NCBI RefSeq assembly: GCF_003795125.1
Contig: NZ_CP027783.1
Coordinates: forward strand, 1,240,001 to 1,304,000
Length of the DNA: 64,000 nt
Origin: Tetragenococcus osmophilus
Lineage (GTDB): Bacteria; Bacillota; Bacilli; Lactobacillales; Enterococcaceae
Direction of reading: 5' to 3'
This document shows, one piece after another, positions 27,610-36,282 of the stretch. Positions within the stretch are counted from its first letter, which is position 1. The number at the start of each line of letters is the position of its first letter. The notes under the pieces were generated by a model. It had not been told where the DNA came from. It did not search any database and saw nothing but the letters and a program-made list of their open reading frames with translations. Position numbers and translations under genes: made by a program.

Positions 27610-29443
27610 GTATGACGGGCATGTGTTATGTCTAGAGTGAAAGTCTCTGTGGAGCGTCGTTACCAACGAATCCCAAAGCGACTTGCAAGTTTCGTGCTGT
27701 GAGGCACGGGAGAGAGGAAGCAATAGCGAAATCGTGGCCCAACGAACAGGAATAAGGTAGGAAGGCGCTACGAGCGGATAAGTCGGCTAAAGGCGATAAA
27801 GTCCAAAAGGTAACCGTAATCTTGTGGCGTAAACCTTATGGGTAAACGAGGAAAGAGATAACACTTATCCCGTGAGGTCTCACTAACGATTTAGTAGTAA
27901 CAACGAATAGTGAGAAGTCAGCAGATGTCATAGTAGGAAACCATGTTTCCGAAGGACTGAACCATGGAATAGTGCAACACAAAATGTATGTTTTAAGTAC
28001 TGTCTGATAGTAGTGGTAGACAAAACGTAAATGAGTCGGTAGCTACGCCAATCTAAGACGAATACTTAAAAGCGGAAAGGAGTCGCGCACATTATGTCGA
28101 AGATGTTAGAACGTATCCTTGACCGGCAAAATATGAATGAGGCTTATAAAAAAGTCCGGGCAAATAAAGGAGCCAGCGGCGTTGACGAAGTCACGCTCGA
28201 CGAGCTTCATGCCTATATTCAAGACAACTGGGCAACGATCTGTCAACAAATAAGAGAGCGACACTACAAGTCCCAACCTGTAAAGAGAGTTGGGATCCCA
28301 AAGTCAGATGGTGGGAAACGAAAACTCGGTATACCTACAACAATAGACCGCGTGATTCAGCAGGCCATTGTTCAGGTTATAACACCCATATGCGAATCCC
28401 ACTTTTCGGAATTTAGCTATGGATTTCGTCCGAACAGAAATTGTGAAATGGCCGTCAATCAATTATTGAAGACGATCAATGAAGGTTATCAATGGATCGT
28501 TGATATAGATCTAGAAAAATTCTTTGATAACGTTCCTCAAGACCGGCTGATGAGTCTTGTACATCGTATGATCCAAGACGGAGACACAGAATCGCTTATT
28601 CGAAAATATCTCAAAGCAGGTGTCATGGTCGCCGATGAATACCACCCAACGGATCGAGGAGCCCCACAAGGAGGGAATTTATCGCCCATTCTTAGTAATA
28701 TCATGCTAAATGAACTGGACAAAGAGCTTGAGAGCCGAGGGCTCGCCTTTGTGAGATACGCCGATGATTGTCTCATCATGGTTAAAAGCCGAACAAGTGC
28801 CAATCGAGTGATGCATTCAGTCATTCGTTGGATTGAAAATAAGTTAGGGCTAAAAGTTAATGGAACCAAATCAAAGGTTACGCGGCCCAGCCAGCTAAAA
28901 TATTTAGGATTTAGTTTCTATTACGACACTAAAGCCAAAAGCTGGATGAGCCGACCTCATGAGGACTCTGTCCGAAAATTCGAGAAAAAACTCAAAATGT
29001 TAACTCAAAGAAAATGGTCAATAAACTTTAGAAAGAGGCTGGAAAAGTTAAATGAAGTCATCCGCGGATGGATAAATTACTTTTCCAGCTCGTCCATGAA
29101 AGCCAAGATGGAACGGATCGACGCCCATTTAAGAACGCGATTGCGAACCATCGTCTGGAAGATGTGGAAGGTTCCCTCCAAGAGACAATGGGGATTACAA
29201 AAGTTAGGTGTAAATAAGAGCTTAGCTAAACTAACATCGTACGCAGGAAACCACTACCAGTGGGTAGCTACCAAAACCTGTGTAAGAAGGGCAATAACTA
29301 AACAAAAACTAGGCCAAGCAGGCCTAGTCAGTTGTTTAGATTACTACCAATATAGACATAACATATATTCATAATGGAGTCGCCGGATACGGAACCGTAT
29401 GTCCAGGTGACGTGAGAGGGCGATTGATTTCGCCCTACTCGAT
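27610..29443 (+). mobile_element. group II intron, class C type, copy 2
   Basis: This is the same 1,834-bp element as at 10840, in the same orientation and with the same junctions: preceding exon ends TTTTTA, following exon begins TT. Block-by-block reading of both copies shows one difference, T at 28271 against C at 11501. It separates the dtd terminator from the pckA promoter, which starts 18 bases beyond the intron's 3' end, so neither gene is disrupted. Confidence 0.93.
28094..29374 (+). CDS. ltrA: group II intron reverse transcriptase/maturase, copy 2
   Basis: This 426-residue protein is identical to copy 1 except for serine instead of proline at residue 60, in the basic N-terminal part (HYKSQPVKRVG) ahead of the polymerase palm. 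The catalytic YADD, the thumb/maturase region and the missing endonuclease domain are the same. Residue 60 lies next to conserved RT-1 sequence, so the change could affect activity; which copy is ancestral cannot be told from this window. Confidence 0.95.
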   Translation: MSKMLERILDRQNMNEAYKKVRANKGASGVDEVTLDELHAYIQDNWATICQQIRERHYKSQPVKRVGIPKSDGGKRKLGIPTTIDRVIQQAIVQVITPICESHFSEFSYGFRPNRNCEMAVNQLLKTINEGYQWIVDIDLEKFFDNVPQDRLMSLVHRMIQDGDTESLIRKYLKAGVMVADEYHPTDRGAPQGGNLSPILSNIMLNELDKELESRGLAFVRYADDCLIMVKSRTSANRVMHSVIRWIENKLGLKVNGTKSKVTRPSQLKYLGFSFYYDTKAKSWMSRPHEDSVRKFEKKLKMLTQRKWSINFRKRLEKLNEVIRGWINYFSSSSMKAKMERIDAHLRTRLRTIVWKMWKVPSKRQWGLQKLGVNKSLAKLTSYAGNHYQWVATKTCVRRAITKQKLGQAGLVSCLDYYQYRHNIYS

Positions 29444-29461
29444 TTTTATCATTAAAACCGA

Positions 29462-29490
29462 TTGTAAGCGCTTTATGATTGTGAGATAAT
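29462..29490 (+). promoter_or_regulatory. pckA promoter overlapped by a cre-like site
   Basis: TTGTAA (29462-29467), a 17-base spacer and GATAAT (29485-29490). TGTAAGCGCTTTAT (29463-29476) overlaps the -35 box and matches the cre consensus with two mismatches. CcpA repression of a gluconeogenic gene fits established biology; binding is inferred. Confidence 0.6.
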
Positions 29491-29543
29491 AAAGTAGCAA
29501 AGAAATTTAGCATTTATTGATAGTTTATGAAAGGAGACTATGT

Positions 29544-31190
29544 ATGGCAACCATTGGAGATTTTGATCATAGTGAAGTAAAAAAGGAGAACGGCCTATTT
29601 TCGCGGTTTAAATCTTTAGTAGAAACAGCTTTTTATGGGAATAATGTGACACATATTGAAAGTTTACGTCAAGCTTATTATCATGCTACACAAACACCTG
29701 GAACAGTTATTACGGATATGCCGGTAAAACACACTCAAGATTTAGGCCTTCCGGAAGAAGCAAAAATGCTTATCTTTAATGACGGAAAGATAGTAGGTCG
29801 AACAGCGGCAGCGAGAGTAGTTATTGGTCATCCTGGAGTTGATTCTGATTATTATCAAGGAATACTGCGAGAAGCTTTGTACCAATCGACAAAACAACAA
29901 TTTTATACGGCAAATGTGGTCGTAGGTCTTGATGAGAAGTTTATGGTTAAAGGACATATTATGTTACCAGAAGGATTTGAAAATAATTTATATTCTTATT
30001 TATTGAATTTTCAAATGGAAAATGAATATTGGCAAAAACGATATGAAGATTCGACTTCTTATAAAGAAAATGATATTTATCTTTTTGCTGATCCTAATTG
30101 GTCTCATCCCGATTTTCCTTTTGGCTTAGCCTTGTTTGATCCTGAACATAATGTAGCTGCTATTTTAGGTTTAAGATATTTTGGCGAACTGAAAAAAGCC
30201 ACATTGACACTTGCTTGGGCAACGGCTCATAGGAATAATTATGTAGCTTGTCATGGAGGCATTAAACAATATCATTTGCCAAATAAAAATTATACGATGG
30301 CTGCCTTTGGTCTTTCAGGTTCAGGTAAATCAACGATCACATTAACTAAACATGGTGGTAAATATAAAGTAGATGTCTTGCATGACGATGCATTTGTGAT
30401 TAATCGGGATACAGGAGCTACCATTGCTTTAGAGCCGTCTTATTTTGATAAAGTTCAAGATTATCCTTTAACTCATGATACGGTTGATTATTACTTAACA
30501 ATGCAAAATGTTGGAGCGACTCAGGATAAAGATGGAAATATTGTCCCTGTTTTACAAGACATCAGAAACGGCAATGGCCGGACAGTAAAATCACGATATG
30601 TGACCGAAAATCGTGTGGATGCCTTAGATGAAAAATTAGATGGGATTTTTTGGATTATGAAGGATGATAGTCTGCCACCAGTAGTGAAAGTGGAGGATCC
30701 AATCTTAGCAGCAGTATTTGGGTTAACTTTAGCAACTAAACGAACCACCGCAGAAAATGTTGTGGGAAATGTAGATTTAAGCCAATTAGTTATCGAGCCA
30801 TATGCTGATCCTTTCCGTGCCTATCCTTTAGCTGAGGATTATCGCAACTTTCGTGATTTATTTAATAAAAATAATATTGCTTGCTATGTTTTAAATACTG
30901 GGGAGTTCCAAGGAAAGGATATAACTCCACAAGTGACACTATCAAGTATTGAAAAAATAATTACAGGAGAAACTTCATTTGCGCCTTTTGGTCCAATAGA
31001 AGAAATGGGTTATTTGCCACTGGATGATTATGAAGTTGACTTTAGCAACGAGGAATACATTCAAAAAGTTAAAGCTCGTCTGCAAGGCCGCTTGGACTTT
31101 ATCCTAAAAGAAAATGAAGAAAATGAGGGCTACGACGCTTTACCTAAAGAAGCTGAAGAAGCCATGCGCCATATTTTAGCAGAATTATAA
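29544..31190 (+). CDS. pckA: phosphoenolpyruvate carboxykinase (ATP-type)
   Basis: The enzyme interconverts oxaloacetate plus ATP with phosphoenolpyruvate, CO2 and ADP. The product has 548 residues. The kinase P-loop FGLSGSGKSTIT (about residues 251-262) and the metal/substrate region KVDVLHDDAFVINRDTG are intact. An adenine-binding region lies further on, around GLTLATKRTTAENV. The ATG at 29544 has GAAAGGAG upstream; the longer frame starts inside the promoter region. The N-terminal 200 residues are longer and less conserved than in proteobacterial enzymes, as expected for the lactobacillal form. A strong terminator follows. Confidence 0.93.
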   Translation: MATIGDFDHSEVKKENGLFSRFKSLVETAFYGNNVTHIESLRQAYYHATQTPGTVITDMPVKHTQDLGLPEEAKMLIFNDGKIVGRTAAARVVIGHPGVDSDYYQGILREALYQSTKQQFYTANVVVGLDEKFMVKGHIMLPEGFENNLYSYLLNFQMENEYWQKRYEDSTSYKENDIYLFADPNWSHPDFPFGLALFDPEHNVAAILGLRYFGELKKATLTLAWATAHRNNYVACHGGIKQYHLPNKNYTMAAFGLSGSGKSTITLTKHGGKYKVDVLHDDAFVINRDTGATIALEPSYFDKVQDYPLTHDTVDYYLTMQNVGATQDKDGNIVPVLQDIRNGNGRTVKSRYVTENRVDALDEKLDGIFWIMKDDSLPPVVKVEDPILAAVFGLTLATKRTTAENVVGNVDLSQLVIEPYADPFRAYPLAEDYRNFRDLFNKNNIACYVLNTGEFQGKDITPQVTLSSIEKIITGETSFAPFGPIEEMGYLPLDDYEVDFSNEEYIQKVKARLQGRLDFILKENEENEGYDALPKEAEEAMRHILAEL

Positions 31191-31200
31191 ATTATATAAA

Positions 31201-31247
31201 ATCAATTGGCAGTTAATTTCTAGCGTTAACTGCCAATTGATTTTTTA
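31201..31247. terminator. terminator of pckA
   Basis: ATCAATTGGCAGTTAA pairs perfectly with TTAACTGCCAATTGAT, followed by a long T-rich tract. Confidence 0.93.
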
Positions 31248-31325
31248 TTTTTTTACCTTTTTGTACAATGGCACTTAACTTTTTCGCATAAAATAAACTG
31301 ACACTTTACAAAACATTCAAAATAT

Positions 31326-31342
31326 GTTAAGTTGTACTTAAC
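31326..31342. promoter_or_regulatory. palindromic operator candidate before the XRE regulator
   Basis: GTTAAGT and ACTTAAC flank TGT, 27 bases before the GTG start. A related half site ACTTAAC also occurs near 31272. Autoregulation by the encoded XRE protein is the simple reading. Confidence 0.5.
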
Positions 31343-31368
31343 CATTGAGAAGCTAAGGAGGGTTGTAA

Positions 31369-31677
31369 GTGGACATTGGGAAACGGATTTATGACTTGCG
31401 TACGAGTCAAAAGATGAGTGCAAAAGAGCTTGCAAAAAAAGCAGGGGTGTCTGCTGCTTTTATTTCAGCGCTAGAACATCATACAACGAGCGCTTCTATT
31501 GCAACTTTGGAGTATTTATGTAGTGGATTAGATATTTCGTTAAGTGAATTTTTCCAAGAAGATGAGGCACCTTTAGATGTGGAGCTACTTCATAAATTCG
31601 CGAATATGAATACACAGCAAAAAACAGCAATTTTAAACTTAATCGAAGTTTTTTGTGGAACTAAACAAGAAGAATAA
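31369..31677 (+). CDS. XRE-family regulator upstream of a P-type ATPase
   Basis: This is a 102-residue DNA-binding protein starting at a GTG with AAGGAGGG upstream. Residues 1-60 form a helix-turn-helix of the Cro/C1 type (YDLRTSQKMSAKELAKKAGV then AAFISALEHH), resembling SinR-like repressors. The C-terminal part (DVELLHKFANMNTQQKTAIL) is helical and probably dimerises. It lies 17 bases before the ATPase gene, so the two form an operon and it may control the ATPase. Confidence 0.85.
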   Translation: MDIGKRIYDLRTSQKMSAKELAKKAGVSAAFISALEHHTTSASIATLEYLCSGLDISLSEFFQEDEAPLDVELLHKFANMNTQQKTAILNLIEVFCGTKQEE

Positions 31678-31694
31678 AAAATAGGAGGCTAAGG

Positions 31695-34358
31695 ATGGAA
31701 GAAGAGTATTATAAGGTAACAGCTGAAGAGACAATAAAACAATTTGAAACTGATCGAAATGAAGGACTTTCTACACAAACAGTAGACGAACGTTTTGCAG
31801 AAAGTGGCCCCAACGAAATCCAACAAGGTGAAAAAACGTCTCCTTGGAAATTATTGTGGAATAACATAAATGATATCATTGTATATTTATTATTAGCTGC
31901 TGCAGTTATTTCCTTTTTGATGGATGATCTAGCAGAAACAATAGCTATATTGCTTGCTTTACTGTTGGCTGTACTTACAGGATTTTTTACTGAACTAAAA
32001 GCACAAAAATCTGTTGAGTCTTTGCAGAGCATGATATATACTACTACGACCGTGATTCGCGATGGAAAAACACAAACTATCGAAGCAACAAAAGTCGTCC
32101 CTGGAGATATTCTTTTATTAAGAGAAGGTGACGCAGTTGCAGCGGATGGACGGATTATTTCCAGCAATAACTTTGCTTGTATTGAATCGGCATTAACCGG
32201 CGAGTCAGAAGCAGTTGAAAAAAGTGAAGATGAAATCTATGAAGAGGAAATACCTCTAGGGGACCAAAAAAATATGGTCTTTGCTGGAACAGCAGTAACA
32301 CGTGGTTATGCTTATATTGTTGTAACAGAAACTGGAATGCAGACCGAAGTTGGTAAAATTAGCGGTATGTTAGACGAAGAAAGCAATGATAAAACACCAC
32401 TAGATGTTGAACTAGATAAATTAAGTAAAGCGATTATCCTAGCTGCATTCATTGCTGGTGTCGCGGTACTTATTGCTGGTCTACTTACGGATAAGCCATT
32501 CGTAGAAATGATTCATATTTCGATTATTTTAGCTGTTGCTGCTATTCCTGAGGCGATGCCTGCAGTAGAAACTATTACTCTATCAAAAGGTATGCGGACG
32601 ATGGCTGAACGTAAAGCTTTAGTAAAAACATTGCCTGCAGTAGAAACACTAGGTGCTACCAGTGTGATTGCCAGTGATAAGACTGGAACATTGACTGAAA
32701 ACCAAATGATGGCTTCAGAATTAATATTAAGCGATGAAACACATTATGAAGTGACTGGCGAAGGTTACGATCCTAATGGTGTAATCAAAAAAGACGGAGA
32801 AGAGATTGATCCGCAAAATAATAAAGAACTACTTCATTTTATTCGGTCTGGTGTTTTATGTAATACTGCTCATATAGATCAAAATGAAGATGGTGAATAT
32901 GAAGTTGTTGGTGATCCAACCGATGGCGCTTTAGTTACATTAGGGAAAAAGGTCGGTTTAGATCGGCAAGAATTAGAAAAAGATGGTTTTGAAAAAGTTG
33001 CAGAAGTACCTTTTTCTTCGGAAAATAAATATATGATTGTCGTTTACGAAAAAGATGGAGAACGAGAATTAATTATAAAAGGTGCTTTTGACGTGATTTT
33101 GAATTTAGCAGATCAAACACAAAAGGTCAAAGAAGACTTGAAAGAGCAAAATGAAATGTTTGCTGAAAAAGGTCAACGTGTGATTGCTATTGCTTCTATA
33201 GCAGGTTATGATGGGGGCCTATCTGAAGAAGAATTAGAAAGCTCGCTAGCTGGTCTGAAAATTCAAGGATTAGTAGGAATTATTGATCCGCCTAGACCAG
33301 ATGCTTACGAATCTATTGAAAATGCGCAAAATGCTGGTATTAAAGTCAAAATGATCACAGGTGACCATCCTAAAACAGCTTCAATTATTGCTAAAGATAT
33401 TGGTTTAGCTGACTATGAAAAAATTATGACTGGTAAAGAAATCGATGAACAAGTTGATAGTGAAGATTTCGCTCGAATCGTAGATGAAACAGCTGTTTTT
33501 GCTCGTGTGTCTCCTGAAAATAAAATGCAAATTGTCACAGCTTTAAAAGAAGAAAGTGAAGTTGTTTCAATGACAGGCGATGGTGTTAACGATGCTCCGG
33601 CTTTAAATGATGCTAACATTGGCGTTGCCATGGGTGTTAGAGGAACTGAAGTCGCAAAAGAAGCTTCGGATATGATTTTAACAGATGATCGTTTTGGCAC
33701 GATTGTTGACGCTGTTGAAGAAGGACGAATTATTTTTGATAATATTAAAAAATACGTTTCTTTCTTGTTTGCATGTAATATGGTAGAAATTGTAGCTATT
33801 TTTGCCAGCGTGGTATTTCTACTACCAATGCCAATTGCACCATTACACATTTTGTTCTTAAACTTAATTATTGATATCGCACCTGCGATGTCACTGTCTT
33901 ATGAACCAGCAGAAGAAAATGTAATGGCAAGAGGACCGCGCTCGAAAAAAGACAGTTTAGTTAATCGCCATTTCTTAACTCGAATTGTTTTTAGTGGTGT
34001 TATTATTGGACTGTCCGCCTTTGCTATATTCTGGATTTTACTAAGTGGCGAACAATCTGGTGAGTATTTGCAAACAGCTGTATTTACTTTTATGGCAATA
34101 GCACAATTAATGCATATTTTTAATGTTCGTAAAACCAATTCCTTTGGACTTGATCGTTCACTTTTCCAAAATAAAGTATTAGTTGGCTCAATCCTATTAT
34201 CTGTTGCTTTGCAACTTGTGGCAGTTTATGTACCTGTTATGAATGATTTATTAGGTACTGAACCGCTACGACCAATTACTTGGGTAATTATTTTAGTTGG
34301 AGCTGTCTTGTCTACAGTGATTGTAGGAATATTTAACAAAATAAAATATCATCACTAA
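31695..34358 (+). CDS. cation-transporting P-type ATPase (calcium-type, PMR1/PacL-like)
   Basis: This is an 887-residue membrane pump driven by an aspartyl-phosphate cycle. It has an N-terminal cation-ATPase domain, the A-domain signature ALTGESEAVEK (the TGES loop), and membrane helix 4 with IPEAMPAVETITL. The phosphorylated aspartate is in ASDKTGTLTENQM (about residue 327). The nucleotide domain follows, then MTGDGVNDAPALNDANIG (about 625), and the last helices hold NLIIDIAPAMSL. The architecture is that of type II calcium pumps. PEAMPA instead of the common PEGLPA leaves ion specificity open (Ca, Mn or other). GGAGG lies upstream. Confidence 0.9.
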   Translation: MEEEYYKVTAEETIKQFETDRNEGLSTQTVDERFAESGPNEIQQGEKTSPWKLLWNNINDIIVYLLLAAAVISFLMDDLAETIAILLALLLAVLTGFFTELKAQKSVESLQSMIYTTTTVIRDGKTQTIEATKVVPGDILLLREGDAVAADGRIISSNNFACIESALTGESEAVEKSEDEIYEEEIPLGDQKNMVFAGTAVTRGYAYIVVTETGMQTEVGKISGMLDEESNDKTPLDVELDKLSKAIILAAFIAGVAVLIAGLLTDKPFVEMIHISIILAVAAIPEAMPAVETITLSKGMRTMAERKALVKTLPAVETLGATSVIASDKTGTLTENQMMASELILSDETHYEVTGEGYDPNGVIKKDGEEIDPQNNKELLHFIRSGVLCNTAHIDQNEDGEYEVVGDPTDGALVTLGKKVGLDRQELEKDGFEKVAEVPFSSENKYMIVVYEKDGERELIIKGAFDVILNLADQTQKVKEDLKEQNEMFAEKGQRVIAIASIAGYDGGLSEEELESSLAGLKIQGLVGIIDPPRPDAYESIENAQNAGIKVKMITGDHPKTASIIAKDIGLADYEKIMTGKEIDEQVDSEDFARIVDETAVFARVSPENKMQIVTALKEESEVVSMTGDGVNDAPALNDANIGVAMGVRGTEVAKEASDMILTDDRFGTIVDAVEEGRIIFDNIKKYVSFLFACNMVEIVAIFASVVFLLPMPIAPLHILFLNLIIDIAPAMSLSYEPAEENVMARGPRSKKDSLVNRHFLTRIVFSGVIIGLSAFAIFWILLSGEQSGEYLQTAVFTFMAIAQLMHIFNVRKTNSFGLDRSLFQNKVLVGSILLSVALQLVAVYVPVMNDLLGTEPLRPITWVIILVGAVLSTVIVGIFNKIKYHH

Positions 34359-34490
34359 TTTTGCCTTAGTTTAATAATACAATAGGTTAAAAATGAAATT
34401 TCCCCTCGTTGAGTAACGAGAAAGTCTGGTATAATGATTTCAATACCAAATGAAAGGCTTACAATAAAGTTACTTAGGAGGGGAATTTTT

Positions 34491-35996
34491 TTGGAACAAT
34501 TAGCAGAACTACAGAACGAATCAGATATCCGGGGAATAGCCATTACGACTAAAGAATATCAAGCCAACTTGACGACTGAGATAGTACAAAAAATTGCAAT
34601 AGGGATTATCAATTGGTTGCGTCAGTCCGGGGTTAAAGGGAAATTAACCGTTGGTGTTGGGAGAGACAGTCGCTTAAGTGGTCAAAAACTACAAAGGGGC
34701 TTGATTGAAGAACTAACTACTTATGGAGTAGATGTGTATGACTTTGGTTTAGCTACGACGCCAGCTTTATTTATGAGTACACAATTTTCTCAATTTTCGT
34801 GTGATGCAGGCATTATGTTAACAGCCAGCCACTTGCCTTATTACTATAACGGCGTTAAAGTTTTTAGTCAAAAAGGCGGAGCTGAAAAAGAGGACATTAC
34901 TTATATTTTGTCACACAGTGATAAAAGCCAGCTAAATGAAGAAAAGGGGCAGGTAACAGAAGCTGATTTACTTACTGTTTATGCTAAGGACCTAGTGGAA
35001 AAAATTCGTGCGGCAAATCCAAAAAAAGGAGATTCTCCTTTATCAGATTTTAAAATTATCGTTGATGCAGGGAATGGGTCTGGAGGCTTTTTTACTGAAA
35101 AAGTTTTACAAGCCTTGGGAGCAGACACATCTGGTTCTCAATTTTTAACGCCTGATGGCAATTTTCCTAACCATATCCCTAATCCGGATAATAAAGAGGC
35201 CATGCAAAGCATTCAAAAAGCTGTTTTGTCTGAAAAAGCTGATTTAGGGGTGATATTTGATACTGACGTCGATCGGTCGGCTGTGGTAACAAAGTCAGGA
35301 GACGTCTTGAATCGTAATAACTTAATTGCTGTATTAAGCCGTATTGTCTTGGCTGAACATCCAGGTACAAGTATTGTTACCAATTCACCCACTTCCGATC
35401 ATTTAAAAACCTTTATTGAATCTTTAGGCGGATACCAAGTCCGCTATATTTCTGGTTATCGTAACGTGATTAACAAAGCTCTAGATTTAAACCAAAAAGG
35501 AGTAGATACGCAATTAGCAATCGAAACAAGTGGGCATGCAGCCTTTAAAGAAAACTATTTTCTAGATGACGGGGCTTATGTTATTGCTAAAATTTTGATG
35601 TTATTACCTAATTTACAAGAGGAAGGAAAAACATTGGAATCGTTGATTGCGGATTTAAAACAACCTTTGGAAACTCAAGAAGTACGTTTCAAACTAGAAG
35701 CAGATAATTATCGTACATTAGGTCAACGAGTTATTCAGCAAATTGCTAATATTGATATCACTGGATGGGAAATTGATCCAGAAAATGAAGAAGGGATTCG
35801 TTTTCGTCTAACGCCACCTTATGGTCATGGATGGTTTTTATTACGTATGAGCTTACATGAACCTTTATTAGTATTACAAGTCGAAAATGATGAAGCTGGG
35901 TATATTATTCCTGTGTTAAAAAAAATTCAGCAGTTTTTAGCCAACTACCCAGACGTGAACCAAGAAAAGTTAACCGCTTTGCTTTCAAATGAGTAA
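34491..35996 (+). CDS. phosphoglucomutase/phosphomannomutase family protein
   Basis: This alpha-D-phosphohexomutase moves phosphate between C1 and C6 of a hexose. The 501-residue protein has the phosphoserine loop MLTASHLPYYYNGVKVFS (about residues 109-126), the metal loop DTDVDRS, the sugar-binding ETSGHAAF and a C-terminal phosphate-binding domain. The usual TASHNP is TASHLP here. The TTG at 34491 has AGGAGGGG eight bases upstream, which decides the start against an in-frame ATG at 34434 lying before that site. The precise sugar is uncertain. Confidence 0.88.
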   Translation: MEQLAELQNESDIRGIAITTKEYQANLTTEIVQKIAIGIINWLRQSGVKGKLTVGVGRDSRLSGQKLQRGLIEELTTYGVDVYDFGLATTPALFMSTQFSQFSCDAGIMLTASHLPYYYNGVKVFSQKGGAEKEDITYILSHSDKSQLNEEKGQVTEADLLTVYAKDLVEKIRAANPKKGDSPLSDFKIIVDAGNGSGGFFTEKVLQALGADTSGSQFLTPDGNFPNHIPNPDNKEAMQSIQKAVLSEKADLGVIFDTDVDRSAVVTKSGDVLNRNNLIAVLSRIVLAEHPGTSIVTNSPTSDHLKTFIESLGGYQVRYISGYRNVINKALDLNQKGVDTQLAIETSGHAAFKENYFLDDGAYVIAKILMLLPNLQEEGKTLESLIADLKQPLETQEVRFKLEADNYRTLGQRVIQQIANIDITGWEIDPENEEGIRFRLTPPYGHGWFLLRMSLHEPLLVLQVENDEAGYIIPVLKKIQQFLANYPDVNQEKLTALLSNE

Positions 35997-36055
35997 TTAG
36001 TAAATGATGAGTGAATAAGGAAAAGAAGAAATTAGGACAAAAGTAAAAATAAGAT

Positions 36056-36148
36056 AAAATATCCGAACTATAAAGGGAGGCTCCTGCAATTAATTGTCGC
36101 AAATAAACGATAATGAGCTGACTGTATCTAATATAGTTCGGGTATTTT
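36056..36148. terminator. long-armed bidirectional terminator or structured RNA after the hexomutase
   Basis: AAAATATCCGAACTATA (36056-36072) pairs over 17 positions with TATAGTTCGGGTATTTT (36132-36148), enclosing a 59-base loop. The loop contains GGAGGCTCC and ATTGTCG/CGATAAT as possible inner stems. The loop is far longer than a simple terminator needs. A further hairpin lies at 36168-36197. Confidence 0.6.
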
Positions 36149-36167
36149 ATTATCAAAAAAATTATAT

Positions 36168-36197
36168 ATACAAGCCTTTTTTTGAAAAAGCTTGTAT
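36168..36197. repeat. hairpin upstream of the amino-acid permease promoter
   Basis: ATACAAG(C)CTTTTT pairs with AAAAAGCTTGTAT around TTG. It lacks a following T-run on the plus strand; its role is unclear. Confidence 0.5.
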
Positions 36198-36223
36198 GAA
36201 GCTTCGGGTTTTGCAGACTTAGA

Positions 36224-36252
36224 TTGAAAATGAAAAGAAAAATCTATATAAT
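36224..36252 (+). promoter_or_regulatory. promoter of the amino-acid permease gene
   Basis: TTGAAA (36224-36229), a 17-base spacer and TATAAT (36247-36252), 30 bases before the start codon. Confidence 0.75.
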
Positions 36253-36282
36253 GAACGCAAATCAAAATTTGGAGGGACAATA

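Noticed and set aside
10840-29443. Composite transposon or genomic island bounded by the two introns
   Set aside because: The enclosed genes are core housekeeping genes with normal composition, and group II introns do not move flanking DNA as units; both introns were inserted independently behind terminators.
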